A stretch of DNA of 64,000 bases from CAWUKT01 sp963923035 (GTDB lineage Bacteria > Bacteroidota > Bacteroidia > J057 > JADKCL01). The notes under the pieces are model-generated. The model was not told the origin of the DNA, ran no database searches, and saw only the letters and a list, made by a program, of their open reading frames with translations. A program made the translations under genes and the position numbers. Below, one piece after another: positions 8,429-17,249 of this stretch. The stretch lies in assembly GCA_963923035.1 (NCBI GenBank), contig CAWUKT010000024.1:1-64000 (forward strand), read 5' to 3'. How positions within the stretch are numbered: position 1 is the first letter of the stretch; each line of letters opens with the position of its first letter.

Positions 8429-8520
8429 AAGAAATCGTTGATAGATAGGGAACAAGCGAGTGAAGGGTATTGTTTTTGCAATTTTTTAGCTCAAAAACTT
8501 ATCAAAAGTAGACATATGAC

Positions 8521-8551
8521 TTGAAAGACCAAAAGAGATGGCTTATATTTG
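8521..8551 (+). promoter_or_regulatory. Bacteroidota-type promoter for the ComM-like ATPase
   Basis: TTG (8521-8523), a 20-nt spacer, then TATATTTG (8544-8551). This is a good match to the consensus, 37 nt upstream of the ATG at 8589. Confidence 0.75.
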
Positions 8552-8588
8552 TAGCAACAGAAAGAAATAGAAGGGAAGGAAACGAATA

Positions 8589-10127
8589 ATGTTGGTAAAA
8601 ACCCTTGGAAGTGCTGTACAGGGCGTAGACGCCATGACAGTCACAGTAGAAGCGACAGTGGGGCCGGGTGTAAAGATGGCCATGGTGGGCCTGCCCGACA
8701 ATGCGGTTCGGGAAAGCATTGATCGCATCAGAACCGCAATTCAACACAATCATTATCAATGGCCCAAAGGCAGGCTTGTCATCAACATGGCTCCCGCCGA
8801 CGTGCGCAAAGAAGGCTCTGCCTATGACCTTTGCCTGGCCATTAGCATCATGGCCACGAACGGTCAAATCCGAAACAAGGACTTGAGCCAGTACATGATC
8901 ATGGGGGAACTATCCCTGGACGGGAGTGTCCACCCGGTTCGAGGTGTCTTGCCCATCGCGATGCATGCCCGGAAATTGGGCATGCAAGGCTTCCTACTTC
9001 CAGTACAAAACGCCTCCGAAGCAGCCATTGTAAAGGATTTGGACATTATCCCTGTCAGGCATCTGAGAGAAGCCGTGGACTACCTCAACGGTAGGGCTGA
9101 AATCTCACCGGTACAAAAAGATACCCGGAGTCTGTTTGTTGAAGCCCAGAAAGAATCCACCGAAGACTTCGCCGACGTCAAAGGACAAGTGGCGACCAAG
9201 CGGGCGTTAGAGATTGCTGCAGCAGGCGGGCACAATGTGGTCATGGTAGGTCCTCCCGGATCAGGGAAGACCATGCTGGCCAAGCGGGTGCGGAGCATCC
9301 TCCCGCCGCTGACGCTGCGGGAAGCCCTTGAGACCACCAAGATTCACTCCGTGGCCGGATTGCTGGGCAGCAATGCCTCCCTTATGGCCACCCGGCCATT
9401 TCGCAGCCCCCACCATACCATCAGCGATGTCGCGCTGGTGGGAGGAGGCAGCTTCCCCCAGCCGGGGGAAATCAGCCTCGCCCATCACGGCGTGCTCTTT
9501 CTGGATGAGCTTCCGGAGTTCCGCCGGGGTGTGCTTGAGGTCATGCGCCAACCGCTAGAAGATCGAAAAGTGAACGTGAGTCGTGCCCGACTCACCGTGG
9601 AATTTCCCGCCAACTTTATGTTGGTGGCGAGTATGAACCCCTGCCCTTGCGGGCACTATACCAATCCCGGTCGGGTCTGCACCTGCTCACCCAGAGACAT
9701 CCGTCGCTACCTCAGCCGCGTCTCCGGACCTTTGATGGATCGGATTGACCTTCAAATTGAAGTTCCACCGGTGAAATATGACCAGCTGGCATCTACCCAA
9801 AAGGAAGAATCCAGCGAATCCATCCGGTTACGGGTTGAAGAAGCCCGCATCATTCAAAATATGCGGTTCAAAAAGCATCCGAGAATTCACTCGAATTCTA
9901 TGATGACCTCCGCACTGGTGCGGGAGTACTGTCAGACCGACCCCCAATCTTTGCTGCTGTTGAAATCAGCCATCGAGAGCCTCGGGCTGTCTGCCCGGGC
10001 CTACGACAGAATTCTCAAGGTCTCCCGCACCATCGCCGATCTTGAGAAATCGGAAAAAATTGTCGCCTCCCACGTCGCAGAAGCCATCGGCTATCGCAAC
10101 CTGGATCGAAGCACATGGGCAGGTTAA
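8589..10127 (+). CDS. comM: YifB/ComM family Mg-chelatase-like AAA+ ATPase
   Basis: A 512-aa AAA+ protein. ComM of this family is a hexameric helicase that extends D-loops by branch migration during natural transformation. The N-terminal Lon-like/ChlI domain (about 20-170) contains the GLPDNAVRESIDRIR segment. The Mg-chelatase AAA core has Walker A GPPGSGKT (about 220-227) and Walker B LFLDELPEF, followed by the MNPCPCGH stretch with its Cys cluster. The C-terminal part (ARAYDRILKVSRTIADLE) is typical. It has its own promoter and a candidate terminator downstream. The family is widespread even in species not known to be competent. Confidence 0.95.
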   Translation: MLVKTLGSAVQGVDAMTVTVEATVGPGVKMAMVGLPDNAVRESIDRIRTAIQHNHYQWPKGRLVINMAPADVRKEGSAYDLCLAISIMATNGQIRNKDLSQYMIMGELSLDGSVHPVRGVLPIAMHARKLGMQGFLLPVQNASEAAIVKDLDIIPVRHLREAVDYLNGRAEISPVQKDTRSLFVEAQKESTEDFADVKGQVATKRALEIAAAGGHNVVMVGPPGSGKTMLAKRVRSILPPLTLREALETTKIHSVAGLLGSNASLMATRPFRSPHHTISDVALVGGGSFPQPGEISLAHHGVLFLDELPEFRRGVLEVMRQPLEDRKVNVSRARLTVEFPANFMLVASMNPCPCGHYTNPGRVCTCSPRDIRRYLSRVSGPLMDRIDLQIEVPPVKYDQLASTQKEESSESIRLRVEEARIIQNMRFKKHPRIHSNSMMTSALVREYCQTDPQSLLLLKSAIESLGLSARAYDRILKVSRTIADLEKSEKIVASHVAEAIGYRNLDRSTWAG

Positions 10128-10176
10128 AGCATTTCGTTTAGTCCATTTACATACCTCTCTTTATTACGTTGTGTCC

Positions 10177-10238
10177 ACAGGTGTCCACCCTGGAAGAGGG
10201 CTCTCCGCTCTGAATTTCAGGCCTGGACACCTGTTTTT
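10177..10238 (+). terminator. Hairpin plus T-run after the ComM-like gene
   Basis: ACAGGTGTCCA (10177-10187) pairs with TGGACACCTGT (10224-10234), an 11-bp stem followed by a T-run (10234-10238). The 36-nt loop is long for a terminator. The left arm is also part of a direct repeat GTGTCCAC (10171 and 10181), so an operator role is possible. Confidence 0.5.
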
Positions 10239-10359
10239 CCTTCGGAGAGGATGCATAGATGAAATCGCAAACCCCAGCCGACTCAATGAAATCCACAGTC
10301 TTCAAACGTTGATTACTTGGGTCGGGTATTGGCAAAAAAAGTTGCAATTTGCAGTTCAC

Positions 10360-11493
10360 ATGCAATTCAAGGAAATCATCGGTCAATCCAAGGCCAAGGC
10401 GACCATTCGGCAAATGGTACAGGAGCAACGGCTCCCCCATGCTTTGATCCTGAAAGGAAGCCCTGGAATTGGGAAGCTCGCATTCGCGAATGCCATTGCC
10501 CAGTATATCAACTGTGAAAATCCCAGTGATGGCGATAGCTGTGGGGTTTGTGCCAGCTGCAACAAGATCCGAAAGGGAATCCATCCGGATATCCGGTTTA
10601 TTCTCCCCATCATTTCCAAGAAAATGGAGGGCAAGCAGGCCCTCTCCGACGATTTTTTCCCTCAGTTCCGGGACCATTTCTTCAAGCAGCCCTACTACTC
10701 CTTCAATGAATGGGTCACCTTAATGCAAGGTGAGAACAAACAGGTAGGGATTCGCATCCAGGAAATCCGGTCTTTGAAGCGAAAAATCCAGCTGAAGGCA
10801 TTCGAAGCCGACTACAAAGTCGTCATCTTCTGGAATGCAGAAAAGATCAATACCGAGGCCGCCAATGCCATGCTGAAATTGCTGGAAGAGCCCCCGGAAC
10901 GGACCATCCTGATCATGACGGTTTCGGATACCACCCAGTTGTTGACCACCATCAACTCACGTTGCCAGCGAGTGCAATTGCACCGGGTTCCGGATCCGGA
11001 AGTCGAAAATTATCTGGTCACCCAGCACGGAATCGGTAGTGACCACGCCCACCAGGTGACCCAGCTGGCCGAAGGCTCGATCAGTCGTTCTCTCGAACTG
11101 GTTCGGGAAAGCAACAAGTCGCTTTCGGAATTGTACATTTCATGGCTCCGATTGTCCCTGAAGGGGCAATTTGATGAAATCCAGGATTGGGTGGGGCTTG
11201 TCTCCAAAGAGAACAAAGAATTCCAGAAACTCTTTCTGGGGTATGCCCTCCAAAAGATCAGGGACTCTCTGCTTTTCTCGCTCAACACCCCTCAGTTGGC
11301 CGGCGCGACTCCGGAAGAGAGAGAATTTCAGAAGAAGTTCAGTCGATTTATCCAGTCGAAAGGCATTGAGAAGATGGCCCGCCTGATGGAAGATGCATTG
11401 TACCACATTTCGAGAAACGCCAACTCCCAAATGGTATTTACAGTGCTGTCCCTGAGGGTACATTCCCTTTTGTCCGGAAAAGTATTAATTTGA
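10360..11493 (+). CDS. holB: DNA polymerase III delta-prime subunit
   Basis: A clamp-loader subunit of 377 aa. The ATG at 10360 (MQFKEIIGQSKAK) is chosen, because the open frame further upstream runs back into the comM gene and reads as nonsense. The AAA+ module has a P-loop GSPGIGKLAF in which the usual Ser/Thr after GK is Leu, fitting the non-hydrolysing delta-prime role. A four-Cys zinc module (CENPSDGDSCGVCASC, about 51-66) is present, together with the SRC motif (INSRCQRV) that serves as the arginine finger. It is followed by ricT and gldH in the same direction, an arrangement I recall from other Bacteroidota. Confidence 0.92.
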   Translation: MQFKEIIGQSKAKATIRQMVQEQRLPHALILKGSPGIGKLAFANAIAQYINCENPSDGDSCGVCASCNKIRKGIHPDIRFILPIISKKMEGKQALSDDFFPQFRDHFFKQPYYSFNEWVTLMQGENKQVGIRIQEIRSLKRKIQLKAFEADYKVVIFWNAEKINTEAANAMLKLLEEPPERTILIMTVSDTTQLLTTINSRCQRVQLHRVPDPEVENYLVTQHGIGSDHAHQVTQLAEGSISRSLELVRESNKSLSELYISWLRLSLKGQFDEIQDWVGLVSKENKEFQKLFLGYALQKIRDSLLFSLNTPQLAGATPEEREFQKKFSRFIQSKGIEKMARLMEDALYHISRNANSQMVFTVLSLRVHSLLSGKVLI

Positions 11494-11601
11494 CTGGTTG
11501 TAACCGTTCTTTATTAACCCAATAGGAGTCCATCGGCTCCTCATTGAATTTCAACTACTTCCTGCATGCATTGCAGGGTTAATATAAATGAAGTAAGAAG
11601 T

Positions 11602-13071
11602 ATGGGCTGTGGGTCATGTAGCACGGGTGGCTGTTCTACTGGAGGATGCGGAAAAAGCGGAGGGTGCGCCACTGGTGGCTGTAACAAACTGAATACATTC
11701 GACTGGTTCAATGGGATGCAGTCCCCGAACCGCAACGAATACGAAAATATATACGAAATCCGGTTCAAGAACACCCGCAAAGGGTTCTACCGCAATGTCA
11801 ATGGACTTTCCTTGATTACGGGAGACTTTGTTGTGGTGGAAAGCGATCGGGGTTACGATGTGGGGCAGGTTTCATTGGGAGGGATCTTGGCTGAACTCCA
11901 AATGAAAAAGAAGAAGGTCAACAAACGTTCTGATCGGATTCGAAAGATTTATCGGATGGCTTCCAAGGAAGACCTTGAGAAGTTGAAGTTGGCCCGGTCG
12001 CGGGAACAGGAAACGTTGGTCAGAACGCGGGTCATTGTCCGCAACCTGAACCTGGACATGAAAATGTCCGACGTTGAGTTTCAAGGCGACAATACCAAGG
12101 CCATTTTCTACTATATCGCGGACAGCCGCGTCGATTTCCGCGAGCTGATCAAGATCCTCGCCAATGATTTCCGGATTCGGGTCGAAATGAAGCAGATTGG
12201 TCTTCGCTTCGAATCAGGATTGGTGGGTGGAATCGGTTCCTGCGGCCGCGAGTTGTGTTGCAGTACCTGGCTCACTGACTTCAAGAGTGTATCCACTTCA
12301 GCGGCCCGCTACCAAAACCTTTCTCTGAACCCGATGAAAATCTCGGGCCAGTGCGGAAGGCTCAAGTGCTGCCTCAATTACGAATTGGATACGTACCTCG
12401 ATGCCCTGGAAGACATTCCCAAGGTCGAGAAACTCGATACGGAAGCGGGGCTGGCCTACCTCCAAAAGGTGGATATCTTCAAGCAGATCATGTGGTTCTG
12501 CTACGAAAAGGAGACTACCTGGATTCCGGTTCGATCCGCCTTGGTCAAGGAAATCAGCGAGATGAATGCCGAGGGGCAAAAGCCGGCTTCATTGCGATCC
12601 ATGGAAGAAAACCCCATTGGTGAGCAGGAAGTCAGCATCGATTTCGTAGATGTGGTAGGCCAAGCAGTACTTCGGGAAGAACCCAAGCGGAAGAAGAGGA
12701 AGAAAAAGAAAAAACGTCCCGGAACCGCTCCCAAAGCCGGTGGAGGCCAAAGAAATGCCCGCGGAAAAGGGCAAGGAAGAAACGACAACAGATCCAAGAA
12801 GAGAAACGAAGGCGAACGGAAGAAGGAAGGCGAAAAGAAGTCTCCCCAAGCCAAATCCAACCGTAGTGGTCAGTCCAATCGGGGTGGAGGCGCTGGAAAA
12901 GGAGGAAAACAAGCCCGTCGCGGCAATAACTCCAACCAAGGCGGAGGGACTAAAGGAAATAACCGCAACGCTGGCAATTCGAAGGGCGGAAATGCCCGGA
13001 ACCAGCGGCGGCCCAAGAACGGAAATAAAGGTGCGCAGAAGAATTCAGGACCCAACAACCCGAAATCTTAG
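11602..13071 (+). CDS. ricT: PSP1/RicT family protein with Cys-rich N-terminus
   Basis: A 489-aa cytosolic protein. In Bacillus the RicA-RicF-RicT (Y-complex) proteins carry Fe-S clusters and guide RNase Y. Here the N-terminus is dense in Cys (CGSC, GGC, GGC, GGC, GGC within about 28 residues), compatible with a metal or Fe-S site. The PSP1 domain covers about 60-260 and includes GLRFESGLVGGIGSCGRELCC and the ISGQCGRLKCCLNYE motif with further paired Cys. From about residue 355 to the end, a Lys/Arg/Asn/Gly-rich tail is probably disordered and RNA-binding. The start at 11602 (MGCGSC) is preferred over 11566. The stop overlaps the gldH GTG by one base. Confidence 0.9.
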   Translation: MGCGSCSTGGCSTGGCGKSGGCATGGCNKLNTFDWFNGMQSPNRNEYENIYEIRFKNTRKGFYRNVNGLSLITGDFVVVESDRGYDVGQVSLGGILAELQMKKKKVNKRSDRIRKIYRMASKEDLEKLKLARSREQETLVRTRVIVRNLNLDMKMSDVEFQGDNTKAIFYYIADSRVDFRELIKILANDFRIRVEMKQIGLRFESGLVGGIGSCGRELCCSTWLTDFKSVSTSAARYQNLSLNPMKISGQCGRLKCCLNYELDTYLDALEDIPKVEKLDTEAGLAYLQKVDIFKQIMWFCYEKETTWIPVRSALVKEISEMNAEGQKPASLRSMEENPIGEQEVSIDFVDVVGQAVLREEPKRKKRKKKKKRPGTAPKAGGGQRNARGKGQGRNDNRSKKRNEGERKKEGEKKSPQAKSNRSGQSNRGGGAGKGGKQARRGNNSNQGGGTKGNNRNAGNSKGGNARNQRRPKNGNKGAQKNSGPNNPKS

Positions 13072-13553
13072 TGAAAACCACTCCTTTAAACGTCACGTTT
13101 GTTCTATTGATGCTCGCTATGCTGTCGTTCAGTGCTTGCACTGACAGCCGAATCAAAGCTGAGCTGGAACTGGAAACCCAGTGTTGGACCGTGGCTGATA
13201 CCTTGGAATTGAAATTTTCAAACTCTGATACTTCAGCCGTCTACCAACTCTATTTTCCCGTCGTCTTTCTCGAAACCTACCCCTACAACAACGTCTACCT
13301 GCGGGCGCAGGTCACGTCTCCTTCCGGAGACCAAAACATTCTCCCGGCCCGCTTCCAATTGAGCGCGCCCAACGGAGAATGGTATACCGAGCCTTCAGGG
13401 GAAGAACTCCCCTTCGACCTTGGCATCTCAGATGGCCTGCGCTTCAACCAGGAAGGTGAATATTCGATTGCGTTGTACCAATACATGCAAGACGAGAACC
13501 TCTGTGGCGTCAGTTCCGTAGGGATTGTGCTGGAGGAAGTCGAGCGGAATTGA
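13071..13553 (+). CDS. gldH: Gliding motility lipoprotein GldH
   Basis: A lipoprotein of the Bacteroidota gliding/T9SS gene set, needed for gliding in Flavobacterium. It is 160 aa and starts with GTG, sharing one base with the ricT stop (TAGTG). The signal peptide ends in a lipobox with Cys (LSFSAC, about residue 22). The body matches GldH features that I recall: an early W after the polar linker (QCWTVADTLELKF), a YPYNNVYL motif, and a C-terminal IALYQYMQDENLCGVSSVG stretch. Its position directly after ricT is the same as in Flavobacteriia. It is likely anchored in a membrane facing the periplasm. Confidence 0.88.
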   Translation: MKTTPLNVTFVLLMLAMLSFSACTDSRIKAELELETQCWTVADTLELKFSNSDTSAVYQLYFPVVFLETYPYNNVYLRAQVTSPSGDQNILPARFQLSAPNGEWYTEPSGEELPFDLGISDGLRFNQEGEYSIALYQYMQDENLCGVSSVGIVLEEVERN

Positions 13554-13647
13554 TGGGCTGAGCGCCAATCATTCACTGCGCTTCAAGCATCTCATTTTTC
13601 CAGTAAATCTGGCTTAGCGGATATTGATCCGATCCTCCGAGGGTTGC

Positions 13648-14973
13648 TTACAGCTTCACCCCCAAGCCCGGCAAGAGCTTTTCCAATGCCATTCCCCGGG
13701 ACCCCTTGAACAAGATGAAGTCGACTTCCCGAACCAGTTCGGGCAGGGCCGAGTCCGCTGACGCGGTCGTCGCGTAGGAAGCTCCCTGCTTCACGGAAAC
13801 GGCTGCCATCGCCTCGACCATGTCCTCCCCCACCCCGACCAACAATGCCTCTGGCAATACTTCTCCGACCAAAGCCACCAGGTCCTGGTGGAAGCGTTGG
13901 CTATTTTCCCCCAACTCGAACATATCGCCCAATACCAAGGCCACCCGCCCATAATTCTGCTCGGCAACGCTCCGGATCGTGGCTTCCATCGAAGATGGAT
14001 TCGCATTGTAGGCATCCAGCAAAATCGTCTGCGACCCGTGCTGGATCAATTGCGTGCGGTTCATCCGCGGCTTGTAATTTCGGATGCCCGCCTGCAACGA
14101 AGTCACTGAGATTCCAAAGTCCGCCCCAATTGTCACGGCCGCCAGCACGTTCTCGGCATTGTGGCGCCCCACCAAGGCGGTAACAAATTCCACTTTCCCG
14201 TGCGCGCCCAATTCTATGTCCAGTTCCATACGGTCCGGCAAGGAGCGAATGTCCAGAATGCGGTGACTGGAATCGGCTCCATTGTAGCCTATACGACGCT
14301 CAATCCCCTTTGCCCGGTCCTCCACCCGACGGTCATTCTCATTCACATAAACAAGCCCGCCCGATTGGCGTATGCTATCAAAGAGCTCGCCTTTGGTCAG
14401 TCGAACTCCTTCGATGTCCCCGAAACGCTCCAGGTGCGCCCGACCAATATTCGTGATCAGTGCGTGGGTAGGATGACAGATGCCGCTCAGTTCAGCAATG
14501 TCGCCCCGCTTATTCGCCCCCATTTCCACAATCGCGACTTCCAGGTCGGTTGGCATTGAAAGCAAAGTCAGGGGAACGCCGATGTGGTTGTTCAAATTGC
14601 CTTTGGTGGCCTGGACCCGCATTTCGGTTTCCAGGACCGCATGCAACAGCTCCTTGGTCGTCGTTTTGCCATTGGTACCTGTGATCCCGATGACCGGAAA
14701 TTCAAAACGCTCCCGATAAGCCTCTCCCGTTCTTTGCAAGGTTTCCAACACATCGTCCACCAACACAAAACGGTCGTCACCTTCCGGTACGTACTCGGCT
14801 TCATCGACCACGGCCAGGGAAGCCCCGGCCTCGATGGCCTGCGCCGCAAATTTGTTCCCATTGAACCGCTCACCCTTCAAAGCAAAAAATACTGAGCCGG
14901 GAGGGATGTTTCGGGAATCCGTCGAAACCGTGTGACTTTGATCAAATGCCGCCAGGATCGTTGATATGGACAT
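13648..14973 (-). CDS. murF: UDP-N-acetylmuramoyl-tripeptide--D-alanyl-D-alanine ligase
   Basis: Adds D-Ala-D-Ala to the UDP-MurNAc-tripeptide in the last cytosolic step of peptidoglycan precursor synthesis. It is 441 aa. The P-loop GTNGKTTT lies at 99-106, followed by the Mur ligase central domain (EMGANKRGDIAELSGICHPTHALITNIGRAHLERFG) and the C-terminal domain (LDAYNANPSSMEATI, VLGDMFELGENS). It lies outside a dcw cluster, alone on the minus strand, and its start region faces the divergent FG-GAP gene. That gene's longest possible frame would overlap the murF 5' end, so the true start there is probably later. Confidence 0.96.
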   Translation of the reverse strand: MSISTILAAFDQSHTVSTDSRNIPPGSVFFALKGERFNGNKFAAQAIEAGASLAVVDEAEYVPEGDDRFVLVDDVLETLQRTGEAYRERFEFPVIGITGTNGKTTTKELLHAVLETEMRVQATKGNLNNHIGVPLTLLSMPTDLEVAIVEMGANKRGDIAELSGICHPTHALITNIGRAHLERFGDIEGVRLTKGELFDSIRQSGGLVYVNENDRRVEDRAKGIERRIGYNGADSSHRILDIRSLPDRMELDIELGAHGKVEFVTALVGRHNAENVLAAVTIGADFGISVTSLQAGIRNYKPRMNRTQLIQHGSQTILLDAYNANPSSMEATIRSVAEQNYGRVALVLGDMFELGENSQRFHQDLVALVGEVLPEALLVGVGEDMVEAMAAVSVKQGASYATTASADSALPELVREVDFILFKGSRGMALEKLLPGLGVKL

Positions 14974-15005
14974 ACTTTTGTTGTAAATTTTCTAAAAATA
15001 ATCCA

Positions 15006-17249
15006 TTGAAATATATACCACAACTCATCTTGCTGCTATTCGGTTGGGTTGGTTTTTCCACCTTTTTATCCGCACAGGCTTATCAATTGTCCAATGCCAT
15101 CCCGGTTACAGCCAATGGGCAAAACCTGACGGCGGCCTGGGCAGGTGGTCTCAATTCCCCCCAGTACTCTGCGATGGACCTCAACCTGGACGGCAACCCG
15201 GATTTGGTGGTATTTGACCGGTTCGACGATGAAGTGATGACGTTTCTCAACCAAGGCAGCCCGTTGCAGCCCCGGTACGCGTACGCTCCTGAATACCAAT
15301 CGCTTTTTCCGGTTGATTTGACCGTGTGGATGCTGTTGCGGGATTACAATGGTGATGGCTATATGGACCTGTTCACCTCCGTTCCTTTTGCCAATGCGGT
15401 TCGGGTGTTTCGGAACAATGCTCCCAACAATGGCGGCAACCATGAATTTGTCCTCGAAGCCGATACCCTCAATACCATTTACGCCCCCCTGCGCCCCATG
15501 TATGTGCCCCGCACCGACATTCCTTCCATCGAAGACGTCGATGGGGATGGCGATCTGGATGTCCTTTCGTTTGATGTAGGCGGCTCTTTCGTCGAATTTC
15601 ACCGCAATACATCCATGGAAAATACCGGTACGGCCGACAACCTCACGTTTGAGGTTGCTTCACGTTGCTACGGTCATTTTCGCGAATCGGGCATTGGCTG
15701 CACAGTCCAATTGGGGTTGCCTCCCTGCCTGCCCGGCAACCGTCCGCCCGCTCCCGATGGGCCCGCCAATGGCCGGCATTCCGGGTCCACGCTTCTGTCC
15801 ATTGAGCTCAACGGCGATGACAATCCAGATCTGTTGATCGGGGACATCTCCTGCAACTTTGTCGCGGCGACTTACGGATCGGATACCAGCCTCACCACCC
15901 ATTTTGATTCCGTCCACTACGACTTCCCCAACTACAATACCCCGGTCGACATCCCCATTTTTCCGGCCATGTTCCAGATCGATGCCGACAATGACGGCGT
16001 AGAAGACCTCCTCATTGCCCCGAATGAGACGAGCTTGATGGAGGACAAGGCCGGTACCTGGTACTTCCGCAATGCCGGAAGCGATTCGCTCCCGAATTTT
16101 CAATTGGAACAAATCGGCTTCCTTCAAAATCAAATGATTGAGACGGGAACGGGTACGGTCCCGGCATTTTTCGACTACAACAGCGACGGTCTCCAAGACT
16201 TTTTGGTGGGGAATATTGGCCGCTACGATACCACCGGGGGCTATACGACTTCCCTGTGGCTGTTCGAGAACATCGGCACCACAGCCGCACCGGCATTCGA
16301 TCTCGTCACGGATGACTACCTCAACATCCGCAGCCTGCCCGGATTTGCCGATGCCAATTACCTCTCTCCCACCTTCGGGGATGTCGACGGCGACGGCGAC
16401 CAGGACTTGTTGATGGGCGATCAGGATGGCTCGCTGCATTTTTTCCGCAACCAACCCTCCAATGGGGTCGCCAATTTCAGCTTTGAAACCAGCAGTTTTG
16501 GTGGGCTCAGCACCGATTTGTTTACCCATCCCGACCTCTACGACATTGACAGTGACGGCGACCTCGATCTTTTCCTCGGAGACATTCGCGGCGACCTTTA
16601 CTACTACGAGAATGTGGGATCGACCTCAAGCCCCTCATTCAGCCTGGTTACCTCGAATTTTGGGGGCATCGAAATCACTGATTTTACCGGTCAGAGCTTC
16701 ACCAATGGCTTTTCCCGGCCGCTGTTGTTGGATTATGATGTGGATGGAGAAGTGGAAATTCTGGTGGGAAGCATTGAAGGGCCCGTGGAGATTTATGAGG
16801 ACGTGAACCTGACTCCTGGCGCGACCTTCCCGCAGGATGGCATCCTGTTCGATCAGGACTTTGGGCGGTATTCCACCCTTACTGCCACCAATCTCGACAC
16901 TTCGATTGCCCCGGTCTATATCATTGGCTCGGGACGGGGCGGTCTGCAACTCATGACCTATACCGGCCTCGTCGACATTGGGAATCCGGTGGAGCCCTCT
17001 GCTCCCGAATGGCGGATTTATCCGAATCCGGCCCAGTCCTGGCTGCAAATTGAGCTGCTGAATGCGCGGGGGAATGTGTCGGGAAGGGTTCTCGTGGTCG
17101 ATGCCCTGGGAAGGGTTTTGAAGGAGAACCGCTTCAACGGGCCGCAGTACCGCATGGAGGTCGATCTATTGCCGAATGGGGTCTATGGGATTGTGGTGGA
17201 GGAAGATGGGGAACGGCCATTTAGCCGGAAAGTCGTTATCCAGCGCTGA
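15006..17249 (+). CDS. FG-GAP/VCBS-repeat surface protein with T9SS sorting domain
   Basis: A secreted protein of about 747 aa. A signal peptide (hydrophobic run ending LSAQA) begins soon after a TTG at 15006. An ATG at 14946 is in frame but would overlap the murF start and add 20 unusual residues, so TTG is preferred with moderate confidence. The body has repeated calcium-binding-type motifs (DLNLDGNPDL, DYNGDGYMDL, DVDGDGDLDVL, DIDSDGDLDLF, DYDVDGEVEIL), as in FG-GAP/VCBS beta-propellers. The last 80 residues (PEWRIYPNPAQ...GVYGIVVEED...VVIQ) are a type A T9SS sorting domain, so it is exported to the surface. The ligand is unknown. Confidence 0.85.
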   Translation: MKYIPQLILLLFGWVGFSTFLSAQAYQLSNAIPVTANGQNLTAAWAGGLNSPQYSAMDLNLDGNPDLVVFDRFDDEVMTFLNQGSPLQPRYAYAPEYQSLFPVDLTVWMLLRDYNGDGYMDLFTSVPFANAVRVFRNNAPNNGGNHEFVLEADTLNTIYAPLRPMYVPRTDIPSIEDVDGDGDLDVLSFDVGGSFVEFHRNTSMENTGTADNLTFEVASRCYGHFRESGIGCTVQLGLPPCLPGNRPPAPDGPANGRHSGSTLLSIELNGDDNPDLLIGDISCNFVAATYGSDTSLTTHFDSVHYDFPNYNTPVDIPIFPAMFQIDADNDGVEDLLIAPNETSLMEDKAGTWYFRNAGSDSLPNFQLEQIGFLQNQMIETGTGTVPAFFDYNSDGLQDFLVGNIGRYDTTGGYTTSLWLFENIGTTAAPAFDLVTDDYLNIRSLPGFADANYLSPTFGDVDGDGDQDLLMGDQDGSLHFFRNQPSNGVANFSFETSSFGGLSTDLFTHPDLYDIDSDGDLDLFLGDIRGDLYYYENVGSTSSPSFSLVTSNFGGIEITDFTGQSFTNGFSRPLLLDYDVDGEVEILVGSIEGPVEIYEDVNLTPGATFPQDGILFDQDFGRYSTLTATNLDTSIAPVYIIGSGRGGLQLMTYTGLVDIGNPVEPSAPEWRIYPNPAQSWLQIELLNARGNVSGRVLVVDALGRVLKENRFNGPQYRMEVDLLPNGVYGIVVEEDGERPFSRKVVIQR

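Noticed and set aside
14946..15005. ATG at 14946 as the start of the FG-GAP surface protein
   Set aside because: It would overlap the divergent murF start and add 20 residues in front of a signal peptide. The TTG at 15006 gives a normal signal peptide, although this is not certain.
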